Assembly: GCA_963204835.1 (NCBI GenBank)
Contig: CAUJHJ010000050.1
Span: 27,639-91,638, forward strand
From: Pseudomonadota bacterium
Lineage (GTDB): Bacteria > Pseudomonadota > Gammaproteobacteria > Steroidobacterales > Steroidobacteraceae
DNA: 64,000 nt
Reading direction: 5' to 3'
The position numbers were made by a program, and so were the translations under genes. A model generated the notes under the pieces. That model was not told the DNA's origin, did not search any database, and was given only the letters and a program-made list of their open reading frames with translations. Below are positions 38,078-47,470 of the stretch, piece by piece. Each line of letters starts with the position of its first letter. The first letter of the stretch is position 1.

Positions 38078-39073
38078 TCAGCCGGCAGGCTGGGCAGCAG
38101 CGCCGCCCACCGCGACCGGTGCGGCGCCTGCCTCCGGCGAGTCGTCGGCCTGGATGCCGATCAGCACCGGCATGCCGGTGCCGTTCTCCAGCATGTCGAG
38201 CGCGTAATCCCACTGCACCGCGGTGCGTGTCGGCCCGAGCGCCTTGTCGAGGCGCGCCGCGAACTCGTCCACGTTGATCGGTGCCACCTGGCCCTCGTCG
38301 TCGACCGGCGGGTGCGCTTCCATGTAGACCTCGCCATCGACGATGGCGACCTTCACCGGTTCGTTCACGAGATAGACGTTCGTGCCGACGGGCACCATCG
38401 AGTACAACTGCTCGATGTCCTCGGGGTACATGCGGATGCAACCGTGGGTGATCGCCATGCCGACCGCCGCCGGATTGTTGGTGCCATGGATGAGGTAGCT
38501 GCCATTGCCGAACGCGAGGCGCATCTTGTACGCGCCGAGCGGATTGTCGGGGCCGGGGCGGACGACGGCCGGCAGCGGATCGCCGCGCTCGGCATGCTCC
38601 TTGCGCACCGATGCGGGCGGATACCAGTTGGGATTCTTCTCCTTCTGGGTGATGCGCGTCTTGCCGAGCGGCGTCTTCCAGTCCATCTTCCCGATGCTCA
38701 CGGGGTAGGTGTAGACGACCGGTTGCTCGCCCTTCTTCGGCTTCGGGTAGTAGTAGAGCCGGTGTTCCGGCAGGTTCACGACGATGCCGTCGCGCGGACC
38801 CGCCGGCAGGATTCGCTGGCCCGGCAGCAGCACCGCCGTGCCTTCCCCCGGCAGCCAGGGATCGACGCCGGGATTCACGCGGCGGATCTCCTCGTAGCCG
38901 AGGCTGTAGCGGCGCCCGAGGTCGATCAACGTATCCTCGTACGTCGTCACGGTATGCTCCACATGGCCGAACAGCGCCGTGCCCTCGGGCGGGAGCTCGT
39001 ACACCGTGGCCTGCGCCGCGGCTGCGGCGAGCGCGGCGGCCATCGATGCAATATGCAGGACGACTCTTGACAT
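38078..39073 (-). CDS. L,D-transpeptidase with LysM domain
   Basis: A 331-residue exported protein. It has a signal peptide (about 1-22, ending AAAAAQA), a LysM-like region ('TVTTYEDTLIDLGRRYSLGYEEIRRVNPGVDPWLPGEGT', about 40-80) and a YkuD catalytic domain with the active-site cysteine in 'GMAITHGCIRMYPEDI'. Such enzymes form 3-3 crosslinks in peptidoglycan or attach Braun-type lipoprotein. The YbiS/ErfK type is the closest match. Its ATG at 39073-39071 shares bases with the ATG of divergent cysQ. Confidence 0.92.
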   Translation of the reverse strand: MSRVVLHIASMAAALAAAAAQATVYELPPEGTALFGHVEHTVTTYEDTLIDLGRRYSLGYEEIRRVNPGVDPWLPGEGTAVLLPGQRILPAGPRDGIVVNLPEHRLYYYPKPKKGEQPVVYTYPVSIGKMDWKTPLGKTRITQKEKNPNWYPPASVRKEHAERGDPLPAVVRPGPDNPLGAYKMRLAFGNGSYLIHGTNNPAAVGMAITHGCIRMYPEDIEQLYSMVPVGTNVYLVNEPVKVAIVDGEVYMEAHPPVDDEGQVAPINVDEFAARLDKALGPTRTAVQWDYALDMLENGTGMPVLIGIQADDSPEAGAAPVAVGGAAAQPAG

Positions 39074-39875
39074 GACCGCGTCATTCTACAAGACAGCGCC
39101 CGATCGAACGAGCTTGGCCCTCGCCGGCATCGCCTGGCGCGCGGGCCGCGCCATCATGGAGGTCTATGGCGGCGATTTCGTCGCGAGGATGAAGGCCGAC
39201 GACACCCCGGTGACCCTCGCGGACCAGCGCGCGGAGGCGGTGATCCTGCCGGCGCTCGCCGTGCTGTTGCCTGGCGTCCCGCTGATCTCGGAAGAGTCGT
39301 TCGATGCGGCGCAGGCAGCGCCCGCGCCAGGCAGCCCCTTCGTGCTCGTCGATCCGCTCGACGGCACGCGCGAATTCATCAAGCGCAACGGTGAATTCAC
39401 GGTCAATATCGCGCTGGTCGAGGCGGGCCGCCCGCTCGCCGGCTGCGTCTACGCACCCGCCGTGGGTGAAATGTATTTTTCGGGAACCAGCGCCCATGCG
39501 CTGGCGCAGGATCCCGGCGCCGCGTTCGACCCCTCCGCCGCGCGGCCCATCGCGGCGCGCACCGCGCCCGCCACGGGTGCCATCGCACTCGTGAGCCGTT
39601 CGCACCGCGACCCCGACACCGAGCGTTTCCTGGCGGGCATCGCCGGCGTGCGCACCGAGTCGATCGGCTCTTCGCTCAAGTTCTGCCGTATCGCCGCCGG
39701 ACAGGCCGATCTGTACCCGCGCTTCGGCCCGACGATGGAATGGGACGTGGCCGCGGGACACGCGGTGCTGCAGGCCGCGGGCGGGCGCCTCACTACACCC
39801 GACGGCGCGGAGTTCTCCTACGGCAATTTCGCGCGTGGCCTGCGCAACGGTCCCTTCATCGCGCGCGGCCGCTAG
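39072..39875 (+). CDS. cysQ: 3'(2'),5'-bisphosphate nucleotidase CysQ
   Basis: A 267-residue inositol-monophosphatase-fold enzyme that removes the 3' phosphate from PAP, a by-product of sulfate assimilation. 'DDTPVTLADQRAEAVI', 'ISEESFD' and the metal site 'FVLVDPLDGTREFIKRNGEFTVNIAL' are diagnostic; 'GPTMEWDVAAGHAVLQAAGG' is the C-terminal signature. The ATG at 39072 lies inside the CATG shared with the divergent L,D-transpeptidase start; a start further in cannot be ruled out. Its end overlaps the convergent amidohydrolase by 20 bp. Confidence 0.92.
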   Translation: MTASFYKTAPDRTSLALAGIAWRAGRAIMEVYGGDFVARMKADDTPVTLADQRAEAVILPALAVLLPGVPLISEESFDAAQAAPAPGSPFVLVDPLDGTREFIKRNGEFTVNIALVEAGRPLAGCVYAPAVGEMYFSGTSAHALAQDPGAAFDPSAARPIAARTAPATGAIALVSRSHRDPDTERFLAGIAGVRTESIGSSLKFCRIAAGQADLYPRFGPTMEWDVAAGHAVLQAAGGRLTTPDGAEFSYGNFARGLRNGPFIARGR

Positions 39876-41595
39876 CGGCGGCGGAAGCCCGCCAACCCGT
39901 CCAGCCCGGACCGCGGACCACCTGGCCGGGCGTCGCGCCGGTGTGCTCGCCGTCGGCGAGCACTTGCACGCCGTTCACGAATACGTCGACGACACCCGTG
40001 GCGAAGCGGCGCGGCTCGGCGAAGCTGGCGTGGTCCGCGATGGTCGCCGGGTCGAAGATCACGATGTCGGCATGGCAGCCCGGATCGAGGCAACCGCGGT
40101 CGCGCAGCTTCCAGTTCTCAGCCGGCAGGCGCGTCAGGCGACGGATGGCATCCTGCAGGGTCGCCACTTTCTCCTCGCGCACGTACTTGCCGAGGAAGCG
40201 CGCGAAGCTGCCATAGGCTCGCGGGTGATTCGTGCTCGCGAGGAAGGCGCCCTCGGGCGCCAGCGCCCCTTCGTCCGAGTCGATGCTCACCCAGGGCTGC
40301 GACAGGCCGAGGCGCACGTTGGCCTCGGACATCAGGTAGTACGCGGTCGACACCCGCGTGTGGTCTTCGATCACGAGCGCAATCGCGGCCTCCTCGGGCG
40401 AGACGCCGCGCATCCGTGCCACTTCCGCCAGCGTCTTGCCGGTCAGCGGCTTCAGCGCCTCGGTCTTGAAGCCGATCAGCAGCACGCGATCCGGCGAACC
40501 CGCACCGTACAGCAGGTTCTCCCAATCCTTGCCAGGCGCGCGCATTTCAGCGATCACGCGCTGCGCGATCGCCGGGTCGCGCAGCCTCTCGACCCAGGCG
40601 TCGATGCCGCCTTCCTGCACCCAGGGCGGCATCGCCGCATCGAGCCCGGTGGCTCCCGCCGTATACGTGTACATATTGGCGGTGATCCCGAGTCCCGCGG
40701 CCCGTGCGGCATCGATGCGCGCGATCGCATCGCGCATCTTCGGCCAGTTCGACTCGCCCGCGGCCTTCAGGTGATGCACCTCGGCGTGCACGCCGGCGTC
40801 ACGCGCGATGCCGACCAGCTCCTCGAGCGCCTCGAGCAGGCGATCGCCTTCGCTGCGCATGTGCGAAATGTAGCCACCCCCCGACTCGCCGGCCGCACGG
40901 GCGAGCGCCGTGAGCTCGTCCGTGCGCGCGTAGGTGCCCGGTGCGTAGATCAGCGCGCTGCCGACCCCGAGCGCGCCCTCGCGCATCGCCGCGCGCACGA
41001 GGTCCTGCATGCGAGCGAGCTCCGCGGCCGTCGGCGCCCGATTGGCGTAGCCGAGTTCATGCGTGCGCACCGTCGCGGCACCGACAAATGACGCGATATT
41101 CGGCGACACGCCCTTCTTCGCGAGGAAATCGAGGAACTCGCCGAGCGTGGTCCACGGGATGTCGTAGCGGATGTCACCCTGCGTCTTCAGCATCTCCGCG
41201 CGGCTCTCCGCCGTCAGGGGGCCGTAGGAGTCCCCTTCCCCGAAGATCTCGAGGGTGACGCCTTGCCTGATGTCGCTCAAGCCCCGGCCGTCGTAGATCA
41301 GTGAGTCGGGCGCCCACGACAGCACATTCATGAACCCGGGCGATACGGCAAGGCCGCGCGCATCGATCGTCCGCGCGGCGCTGATGCCCCGCAAGGCGGG
41401 CGCCACCGCTTCAATTTTCCCCGCCGCCACCGCAATCTCGCCACGATAGGGGTCGCCGCCGCGGCCGTCGTAGATCATCGCGTTCCTGATCACGAGATCG
41501 ACGCGCCTCGGGGCGGCGGCCTGGCAGCCGGCCAGCAAGGCCATGGCGATCGCAAGCACGGCGCGCGCCGGCCGGAAACGATTCAGCTGGTTCAT
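39856..41595 (-). CDS. N-acyl-D-amino-acid deacylase-like lipoprotein (amidohydrolase)
   Basis: A 579-residue protein from ATG 41595 (MNQLNRFRPAR). A lipoprotein signal peptide with lipobox LLAGC puts it in the envelope. The amidohydrolase core shows 'LVIRNAMIYDGRGGDPYRGEIAVAAGKIEAV', 'IDARGLAVSPGFMNVLSW', 'HAEVHHLKAAGESNW' and 'GCLDPGCHADIVIFDPATI'. The typical HxH of the first strand ('D.H.H') reads 'PGFMNVLSW' here, so the canonical first metal motif is altered. It matches D-aminoacylase/D-glutamate deacylase-type proteins; substrate unproven. Divergent from the DUF885 gene. Confidence 0.85.
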   Translation of the reverse strand: MNQLNRFRPARAVLAIAMALLAGCQAAAPRRVDLVIRNAMIYDGRGGDPYRGEIAVAAGKIEAVAPALRGISAARTIDARGLAVSPGFMNVLSWAPDSLIYDGRGLSDIRQGVTLEIFGEGDSYGPLTAESRAEMLKTQGDIRYDIPWTTLGEFLDFLAKKGVSPNIASFVGAATVRTHELGYANRAPTAAELARMQDLVRAAMREGALGVGSALIYAPGTYARTDELTALARAAGESGGGYISHMRSEGDRLLEALEELVGIARDAGVHAEVHHLKAAGESNWPKMRDAIARIDAARAAGLGITANMYTYTAGATGLDAAMPPWVQEGGIDAWVERLRDPAIAQRVIAEMRAPGKDWENLLYGAGSPDRVLLIGFKTEALKPLTGKTLAEVARMRGVSPEEAAIALVIEDHTRVSTAYYLMSEANVRLGLSQPWVSIDSDEGALAPEGAFLASTNHPRAYGSFARFLGKYVREEKVATLQDAIRRLTRLPAENWKLRDRGCLDPGCHADIVIFDPATIADHASFAEPRRFATGVVDVFVNGVQVLADGEHTGATPGQVVRGPGWTGWRASAAASGRAR

Positions 41596-41690
41596 GCGAC
41601 CCCCTGGAGACAGGGCCGAAGTGTAGCGCGGCAACGCGACCTGCACTTGCGATACGGCGAACCCTTTGCCAGGCGTGGGGACGAGGGAGC

Positions 41691-43310
41691 ATGATCGCGC
41701 CCATGATACTGGAGGCAGGGGCCATGGCCCTGGTCCTGGGCGCCGCTGCCGGCGGCACTTCAGCCGAACTCGCGCAGTTGTTCGCGGACTGGCGCCGCTT
41801 CGAACAGCCGCCGCTACGCGAGGGGGTGCCGGACTACACCGCGACGACCTTCGCCCGCCGCCATGGCGAGCTCACCAGCTGGCGCAAGCGACTCGACGCC
41901 CTCGACTCCGCCGGCTGGCCGGTCGAACAGCAGGTCGACCGCGAGCTGCTGCGCGCGGAAATGAATGGCTTCGATTTCTACGTGCGGGTCCTCAGGCCCT
42001 GGGAGCGCGACCCGGCCTTCTACCTGTCCATCTGGGCCGAGCAGAGCGACACCCCCGCGCACGAGGGGCCAACCAACCACGCCGCGATCGAACTCTGGAC
42101 CTATGAGTTTCCGCTGTCGCCCGCGTCGGAGGCGAAGCTGGCGGCGGAACTCGCCACGGTTGCTCCCCTGCTCTCCCAGGCGAGGGGCAACCTGACAGGC
42201 AATGCGCGCGACCTCTGGGCAGTCGGGGTCCGCACGCTGAAAGGCCAGGCGCTTGCGCTCGATGCGCTCGCCGCCCGGATCTCGACAGCGGGCCCGTCGC
42301 TGCACAGCGCGCTCGCCAGCGCGCAACGCGCCACCGCTGGCTTCATTGCGTGGCTCGAAAGCGAGGCGCCGTCGAAGACGGGCCCCTCCGGCATAGGCAA
42401 GGAAAACTACAACTGGAGCCTGCGGCACGTGCACCTCGTGCCGCTCACCTGGGACGACGAAGTCGCACTGCTGAAGCGCGAGCTCGCGCGCGCGCACACG
42501 GCACTGCGTTTCGAGGAAAGCCGCAACCGCGGCCTGCCGCCGCTGCACGTTACGGCAAGCCCCGCGGAGTTCCGGGAGCGAGGCGAGGCGGCGACGACCA
42601 GGTACATCTCGTTCCTGCGCGCACGCGAAATCCTGCCGGTCAAGGACTACATGGATCCCGCCATCCGCGCGCGGATCGGCGAGTATTCACCCGAGGCAAC
42701 GCGCAACTTCTTCGCGATGGCAACCCACCGCGAACCGATGACGCTCTACACCCACTTCTACCACTGGTGGGACCTTGCGCAGATGCGTGAGTCGCCGCAT
42801 CCGAGCGCGCTGCGCCGTGGCGCGCTCCTCTACAACATCTGGGACAGTCGCGCCGAAGGCATGGCGACCGCGATGGAGGAGTTCATGCTGCATGCGGGCC
42901 TCTACGACGACAATCCGCGGGCGCGCGAGGTCGTCTGGATCATGCTCGCGCAGCGCGCAGCGCGTGGCCTCGGCTCGCTCTATGCCCACGCCAATCTCTT
43001 CACGATGAAGGAAGCCGCCGACTTCCACGTCCGCTGGACGCCGCGCGGCTGGATGCGCGAGGACCTCGACCTGCTCGGCTTCGAGCAGGGCCTCTACCTG
43101 CGCCAGCCGGGCTACGGATCGAGTTACCTGACCGGCAAGTACCTGCTCGAGCAGCTGCTGCAGGAACGCTCGAGGCAGCTCGGCGACGCGTTCAGCACTT
43201 CACGCTGGTTCGACGAGGTGAACCAGGCGGGGGTCATCCCCGTCTCGCTGATCCGCTGGCAGCTGACGGGCAAGGACGACGAGATCCGCGCGCTGGCGCA
43301 GGGCGACTGA
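41691..43310 (+). CDS. DUF885 family protein
   Basis: A 539-residue protein of the DUF885 family, which has a zincin-like fold. The N-terminus is mildly hydrophobic ('MALVLGAAAGGTSAELAQLFADW'), which could be a signal peptide. The conserved C-terminal part has 'GMATAMEEFMLHAGLYD', 'RAARGLGSLYAHANLFTMKEAADFHVRWTPRGWM' and 'LYLRQPGYGSSYLTGKYLLEQLLQE'. The expected HExxH-like site appears as 'TAMEEFMLHAG', so peptidase activity is uncertain. ATG 41691 follows GAGGGAGC. It is divergent from the D-aminoacylase-like gene and convergent with the amine oxidase. Confidence 0.85.
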   Translation: MIAPMILEAGAMALVLGAAAGGTSAELAQLFADWRRFEQPPLREGVPDYTATTFARRHGELTSWRKRLDALDSAGWPVEQQVDRELLRAEMNGFDFYVRVLRPWERDPAFYLSIWAEQSDTPAHEGPTNHAAIELWTYEFPLSPASEAKLAAELATVAPLLSQARGNLTGNARDLWAVGVRTLKGQALALDALAARISTAGPSLHSALASAQRATAGFIAWLESEAPSKTGPSGIGKENYNWSLRHVHLVPLTWDDEVALLKRELARAHTALRFEESRNRGLPPLHVTASPAEFRERGEAATTRYISFLRAREILPVKDYMDPAIRARIGEYSPEATRNFFAMATHREPMTLYTHFYHWWDLAQMRESPHPSALRRGALLYNIWDSRAEGMATAMEEFMLHAGLYDDNPRAREVVWIMLAQRAARGLGSLYAHANLFTMKEAADFHVRWTPRGWMREDLDLLGFEQGLYLRQPGYGSSYLTGKYLLEQLLQERSRQLGDAFSTSRWFDEVNQAGVIPVSLIRWQLTGKDDEIRALAQGD

Positions 43311-43344
43311 TCCACCCGCCCTGCCGCCTGCCCGCGCCGCACCG

Positions 43345-44790
43345 TCAACCGAGGGCGAGTTGCACTTCGACGGCGGCCCGCTCCGCCGACTCGAGCGCGC
43401 CTTCCATGCCGCGGCTCGCGAGCGCCGTGTGCTCGCCGCAGAAGAACAGCCGGCCATGGGGCTTGGCGATCTCGCTGGCAAACGCCTTGACCTCGCCCGG
43501 CCCGAAGGTCGACCAGACACCGGCCGCGAAGGGATCCGTTGCCCAGGAGCGCACTTTGGCCACCTTGAGGGCGCCCTTGGCCGCCGGCCGCAGGCGCTCG
43601 AGTTCTGCGACCACAGCCCGACCCGCGGCCTCCGGGCCCAGCAGGTCGAGGTACTGCGCGTCGAGGCCGCGAGCCCAGGCGGTCACGCTCATGACTTCAT
43701 CCGGATCGGGCCCGAAGCGCTGCGCGTACACGGTGCCGGCAATGCCATCCGTCCACATGTTCGGGTTGAGCCCGTCGCTTTCCCAATACTTCTTCTTCGG
43801 CACGATGTGCACCTGGGTGATCGGCACGTAACGGATCGTGCGGATCGCGGCGTTCTGCACCGCCGGCGGCAACGGGTCGATTGCCACATGGCGCAGCGTC
43901 GCAAGCGGCATCGAGCAGACGACGGCCTTGGCCCGCAGCCGCGTGCCATCCTCGCAGGTCACTTCCGCGCCGTCGGGCCGCGCGCCGATGGCAACGACGC
44001 GCTTGCCCTTTTGCAGGTCGCCCTTGAGGGCGCGCGCCATCGCTTCGGGCAGGCGCTGGTTGCCGCCCTTGAACGCACCGATGAAGGGCGGGCCACCCGC
44101 ACCCCGGTTGACGATCTGCCACTGCGCCACGCCCGCCTGCATCAATAGCGACACATCGTGCGCTGTCGTGCCGTACGAGATGTTGGTGTCGTAGGCGAGC
44201 TGGATGGCTGCATCGCTCGCCCCATGCGCCGCGAGGAAGTCGTAGACGGAAATATCGTATTGCGCGAATTCCGGATCGAACCAGCGGCCGAGGTCCTTGA
44301 AGGGCAGGTGCTGCTTCAGCATTGCGTCCGCAAAGGCCCAGGGGGGCAGCGCCTTCAGCGCCTCGGGGAACGGGTTGCGCGGATGCTTCGGCCAGTCCGC
44401 AAGCGGCACATGGCCACCGTCGATGAACAGCTCCTGCGGTCCATGCCCGAAGGCTCGTGCGACGATGTTGTAAAGCTCCACGCCGTGCTTCTTGCCCGCG
44501 GCAATCACGCGGCCGTAGGCCGGCGCCACCGTATTGCCGCCGGCCTCCGGGTTCCCCGGCACGTCGTCGAGCGTAAACAGCCGCCCGCCGACCCGCTCGC
44601 GACCCTCGAGCACCAGCACCCGCAGCCCGGCCTCTTCGAGTGCGAGCGCCGTGCCGAGACCCGACAGTCCCGCGCCGATCACGATCACATCGGGCTGGCC
44701 CGAACCGGCGGCGAACGCCGCGCGCGACACACCGGTGGCGGCGAGCACTGACGAGGAGGCAATCATGAAATCACGGCGCGAAACTGTCAT
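43345..44790 (-). CDS. Flavin-containing amine oxidase, Tat-exported
   Basis: A 481-residue FAD protein. It begins with a twin-arginine signal (SRRDFMIASSSVLAATG, cleavage near AFAAG), then the dinucleotide motif 'VIVIGAGLSGLGTALALEEAGLRVLVLEGRERVGGRL'. Further blocks 'GVAQWQIVNRGAGGPPFIGAFKGGNQRLPEAMA' and the C-terminal 'LFFCGEHTALASRGMEGALESAERAA' are typical of monoamine oxidases. It should act in the periplasm. It lies 17 bp after the TonB-dependent receptor, so the two are probably co-expressed, perhaps to take up and oxidise an amine or a related compound (inference). Confidence 0.9.
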   Translation of the reverse strand: MTVSRRDFMIASSSVLAATGVSRAAFAAGSGQPDVIVIGAGLSGLGTALALEEAGLRVLVLEGRERVGGRLFTLDDVPGNPEAGGNTVAPAYGRVIAAGKKHGVELYNIVARAFGHGPQELFIDGGHVPLADWPKHPRNPFPEALKALPPWAFADAMLKQHLPFKDLGRWFDPEFAQYDISVYDFLAAHGASDAAIQLAYDTNISYGTTAHDVSLLMQAGVAQWQIVNRGAGGPPFIGAFKGGNQRLPEAMARALKGDLQKGKRVVAIGARPDGAEVTCEDGTRLRAKAVVCSMPLATLRHVAIDPLPPAVQNAAIRTIRYVPITQVHIVPKKKYWESDGLNPNMWTDGIAGTVYAQRFGPDPDEVMSVTAWARGLDAQYLDLLGPEAAGRAVVAELERLRPAAKGALKVAKVRSWATDPFAAGVWSTFGPGEVKAFASEIAKPHGRLFFCGEHTALASRGMEGALESAERAAVEVQLALG

Positions 44791-44807
44791 GGACCGTTCC
44801 TTTCCAA

Positions 44808-47330
44808 TCAGCGGAAGCTGTAACTCACGGTTACGCCGAACATGCGCCGATCGGCGGGCGTCAGGACAAAGTCGCGGGGATTCGTCAGGGTCACCGTGCC
44901 CGGCAGGGGCGGCTGCACCGGCACCGTGAGGAAGATCCCCGGATCGACGTAGCGCAGGATGTCGATCGGCGTGTCGTCATCGGTGAGATTGTTCACCCAC
45001 ATGGACGCATTCCATGCCCCGTGCTCGATGCCGACACGCATGTTCACGACGCGCGAATCGCCGGTCTCGGCCAGATTGTGCACCTGGGCGTAGCGGCTCG
45101 CCTCAAAGCTGTAATCCGCGCGCCAGTTGAACGTGCCCCAGTCTCCGATCGGATATCGGGCGGCGAGGGAGGCCGAGGCGAGGTGCTTCGGCACGCGTGG
45201 CAGCACGTTGCCGCTCAGGTCGCCGGCCGCGAGGTAATCCGTGTAGCACTGCGAGCCCTGGACACATCCCGCGTACGAGCCGACGTAGTCGAGATCCGCC
45301 TGGTCGGAGCTGAAGTACTCCTTGATCTTCGCGTCCTGGAACGCATAGGTCATGCGCAGGGTCCAGTGATCGTTGAGCGCCGCGTGCATCTCCATCTCGA
45401 CGCCGCGGATCCGCGACTTGCCGAGGTTCGCGGTATACGAGGTCCCGAACTGCGGTTGCGTAGGCACACCGACCGGCCGACCCTCTTCCGCAACCGGCCC
45501 GGTCTGCGTGAGCTGCTGGTTCTTCCAGTCGATCAGGTAGAGCGCCGTATTGAACTGCACACGGCGATCGAGCAGGCGGCTCTTGAAGCCAATCTCGTAG
45601 CTGTCCGCTTCCTCCTCATCGAAGGTGCGCAGTCCCAGCGTCGCGAGCGCATCCCGGTCCGCCGGCAGGATGCGCGCGTTCTCCGAGTCCGTGTTGAAGC
45701 CGCCCGGCTTGTTGCCCTTCGCATATTGGGCATAGAGCGTCATGGCATCGCTCGCGAGCCAGGTCGCCGTGAAGCGCGGCAGGAAATTCGTGAACGACGA
45801 GTCGTTCACGTAGGGGTTCACGCAGGTGAGGGTCTGGCGGTTCGGGCTGGCCCCGGTGGGTGTATTCACCGCGGTGCACGCGGCCGAAAAACTCCCCGGC
45901 ACGAAACCCGAGTTGCTCGACTTGCTGAACACCGAACGACCGCCCGTGTGGATCGTGTCCTCGGCATAGCGGCCTTCCGCGGTGAGCGTCACGTTGTCGA
46001 GCAGGTCGAACTCGACCATTCCGAAGACGGCTTCGTTCTTGGTGCTCGAGTCGACCGCTTGCGGCGTAACCACGGCCGGAAGGTCCGGCAGGCCGGCCAT
46101 CGGGTTCGCGACGAGGTTGCCGGACAGCGAGCTGGTATCGGGGTTGGCCTCGTAGGTGTAGACCCCCGCCTGCCAGCGCAGCCGATCGGTGCGAGGTGAT
46201 GCGACGCGCAGCTCCTGGCTCCAGTAATCGGAGCCCGAGAATCCGACCGTCTCGAACGCCCCGCCGAAACCGCGCAGCCCGCTGTAATCCTGGTCACCGG
46301 TTCCAAAGTTGCTGATCCGGTCGAGGCTCGTCGTCGACGTGAAAGTGTAATCACGCCACGTGGCATTCATGACGAGGCTCGAAGTGAACGTGTTTGCCTG
46401 ACGCCCCTGCTTGAACCCCGCGGCATCGAAACTCGCCGTGTTGCCCGAAACGAAATGCAGCGATGGCACGGTGCCGCAGAAATAGCCGCGGCGTCGCGTC
46501 CCCGCTTGCGGCTGATAGCAATTGCGCACTTCAGCCGCGGTCAGGCCGGTACCCGGCCCCCCGAGCCGAACCAGGGCCGCCAGTTCGTCGTCGTCGACGG
46601 CATAGTTCACCCGCAACCTGGCATCGAACCAGTCGACGGGCGTCCAGTCGAGCACGCCGCCAATCGACTTCGAACGCGCACCACCCATGTCCTTGGTGTC
46701 GGTCACGATGTTGGTGTACTGGCCACCCTTGTTGAAATAGCGCCCGTCCACCTGGAAGCGCAGTTTTCCTTCGACGATCGGTCCGCTCGCCCAGGCACTC
46801 ACGCTCTGGTACTGGAACTCGCCAGCCGACACCTTGAAATCTGCCTCGTAGCGGTCCGTGGGCCGGCGAGTCACGTAGTTGATCGCGCCGGCAAAGGTGC
46901 TGCGGCCGAACAAGGCCGACTGCGGGCCACGGATGACCTCGATGCGTTCGAGGTTGTCCATGTTGTAGCTGCTGATCGCGCCGTTGACGTAAACGCCGTC
47001 GATGAAGAACGCGGCGTTCGATGCGCCCTGGATGTTCGACATGCCGCGGATCACGGGCCGTTCGGAGGCACGCCCGAAGGCGCTGCGGTACGAGAAACCC
47101 GGCGTCACCGCCGCGATGTCCTCGACCCGGGTAATGCCCATCGATGCAATATCGGATGCACCGAGCGCCGTGATGGAGAGCGGCACCTTCTGCAGGTTCT
47201 CCTCGGCGCGCCGCGCCGTGACGACGATTTCCTCGAGCGCCGGTCCCTGCGAACCTTCCTGCGCGAGGGTGGAAGTCGTCGCCAAAGCCAACACCACGGG
47301 CACGAGCGCCCCAACGCTGAGTTCCTTCAC
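44808..47330 (-). CDS. TonB-dependent outer-membrane receptor
   Basis: An 840-residue protein. A signal peptide (about 1-23, 'ALATTSTLAQ'), a TonB-box-like start 'LEEIVVTARRAEENLQKVPLSITAL', a plug domain ('VEDIAAVTPGFSYRSAFGRASERPVIRGMSN', 'IEVIRGPQSALFGRSTFAGAINYVTRRP') and a beta-barrel ending in 'RMFGVTVSYSFR' (C-terminal F/R) are visible. It is of the FecA/CirA-like 'IVVTA..R.E' class common in sphingomonads and Steroidobacteraceae. The open frame extends to 47447; GTG 47330 follows GGAGG and gives a proper signal peptide. A perfect FNR-type box lies about 130 bp upstream. The ligand is unknown. Confidence 0.94.
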   Translation of the reverse strand: MKELSVGALVPVVLALATTSTLAQEGSQGPALEEIVVTARRAEENLQKVPLSITALGASDIASMGITRVEDIAAVTPGFSYRSAFGRASERPVIRGMSNIQGASNAAFFIDGVYVNGAISSYNMDNLERIEVIRGPQSALFGRSTFAGAINYVTRRPTDRYEADFKVSAGEFQYQSVSAWASGPIVEGKLRFQVDGRYFNKGGQYTNIVTDTKDMGGARSKSIGGVLDWTPVDWFDARLRVNYAVDDDELAALVRLGGPGTGLTAAEVRNCYQPQAGTRRRGYFCGTVPSLHFVSGNTASFDAAGFKQGRQANTFTSSLVMNATWRDYTFTSTTSLDRISNFGTGDQDYSGLRGFGGAFETVGFSGSDYWSQELRVASPRTDRLRWQAGVYTYEANPDTSSLSGNLVANPMAGLPDLPAVVTPQAVDSSTKNEAVFGMVEFDLLDNVTLTAEGRYAEDTIHTGGRSVFSKSSNSGFVPGSFSAACTAVNTPTGASPNRQTLTCVNPYVNDSSFTNFLPRFTATWLASDAMTLYAQYAKGNKPGGFNTDSENARILPADRDALATLGLRTFDEEEADSYEIGFKSRLLDRRVQFNTALYLIDWKNQQLTQTGPVAEEGRPVGVPTQPQFGTSYTANLGKSRIRGVEMEMHAALNDHWTLRMTYAFQDAKIKEYFSSDQADLDYVGSYAGCVQGSQCYTDYLAAGDLSGNVLPRVPKHLASASLAARYPIGDWGTFNWRADYSFEASRYAQVHNLAETGDSRVVNMRVGIEHGAWNASMWVNNLTDDDTPIDILRYVDPGIFLTVPVQPPLPGTVTLTNPRDFVLTPADRRMFGVTVSYSFR

Positions 47331-47456
47331 TGCATCCTCCCCATACGCAATGCCACGGAATCCGGGCGCAAGCGTCGCACCTTGCCGCCGACAAGGATAC
47401 CTGTACAAAAACCTACCCGTGCGTGCCACGACGGACCCTTGTGGCACGTGGGCGGA

Positions 47457-47470
47457 TTGATAAAGATCAA
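47457..47470. promoter_or_regulatory. Perfect FNR/Anr-type box
   Basis: TTGAT-AAAG-ATCAA matches the FNR/Anr consensus TTGATNNNNATCAA in all ten fixed bases. It overlaps the stop codon of the membrane-protein gene at 47467 and lies 127 bp before the GTG of the TonB-dependent receptor. A hairpin CGTGCCAC/GTGGCACG (47422-47448) lies between. Whether the site is used is unknown. Confidence 0.45.

Noticed and set aside
47422..47448. Hairpin after the membrane-protein gene as an intrinsic terminator
   Set aside because: The T-run on the minus strand begins about 10 nt after the stem, too far for a normal rho-independent terminator; left as a possible regulatory structure.
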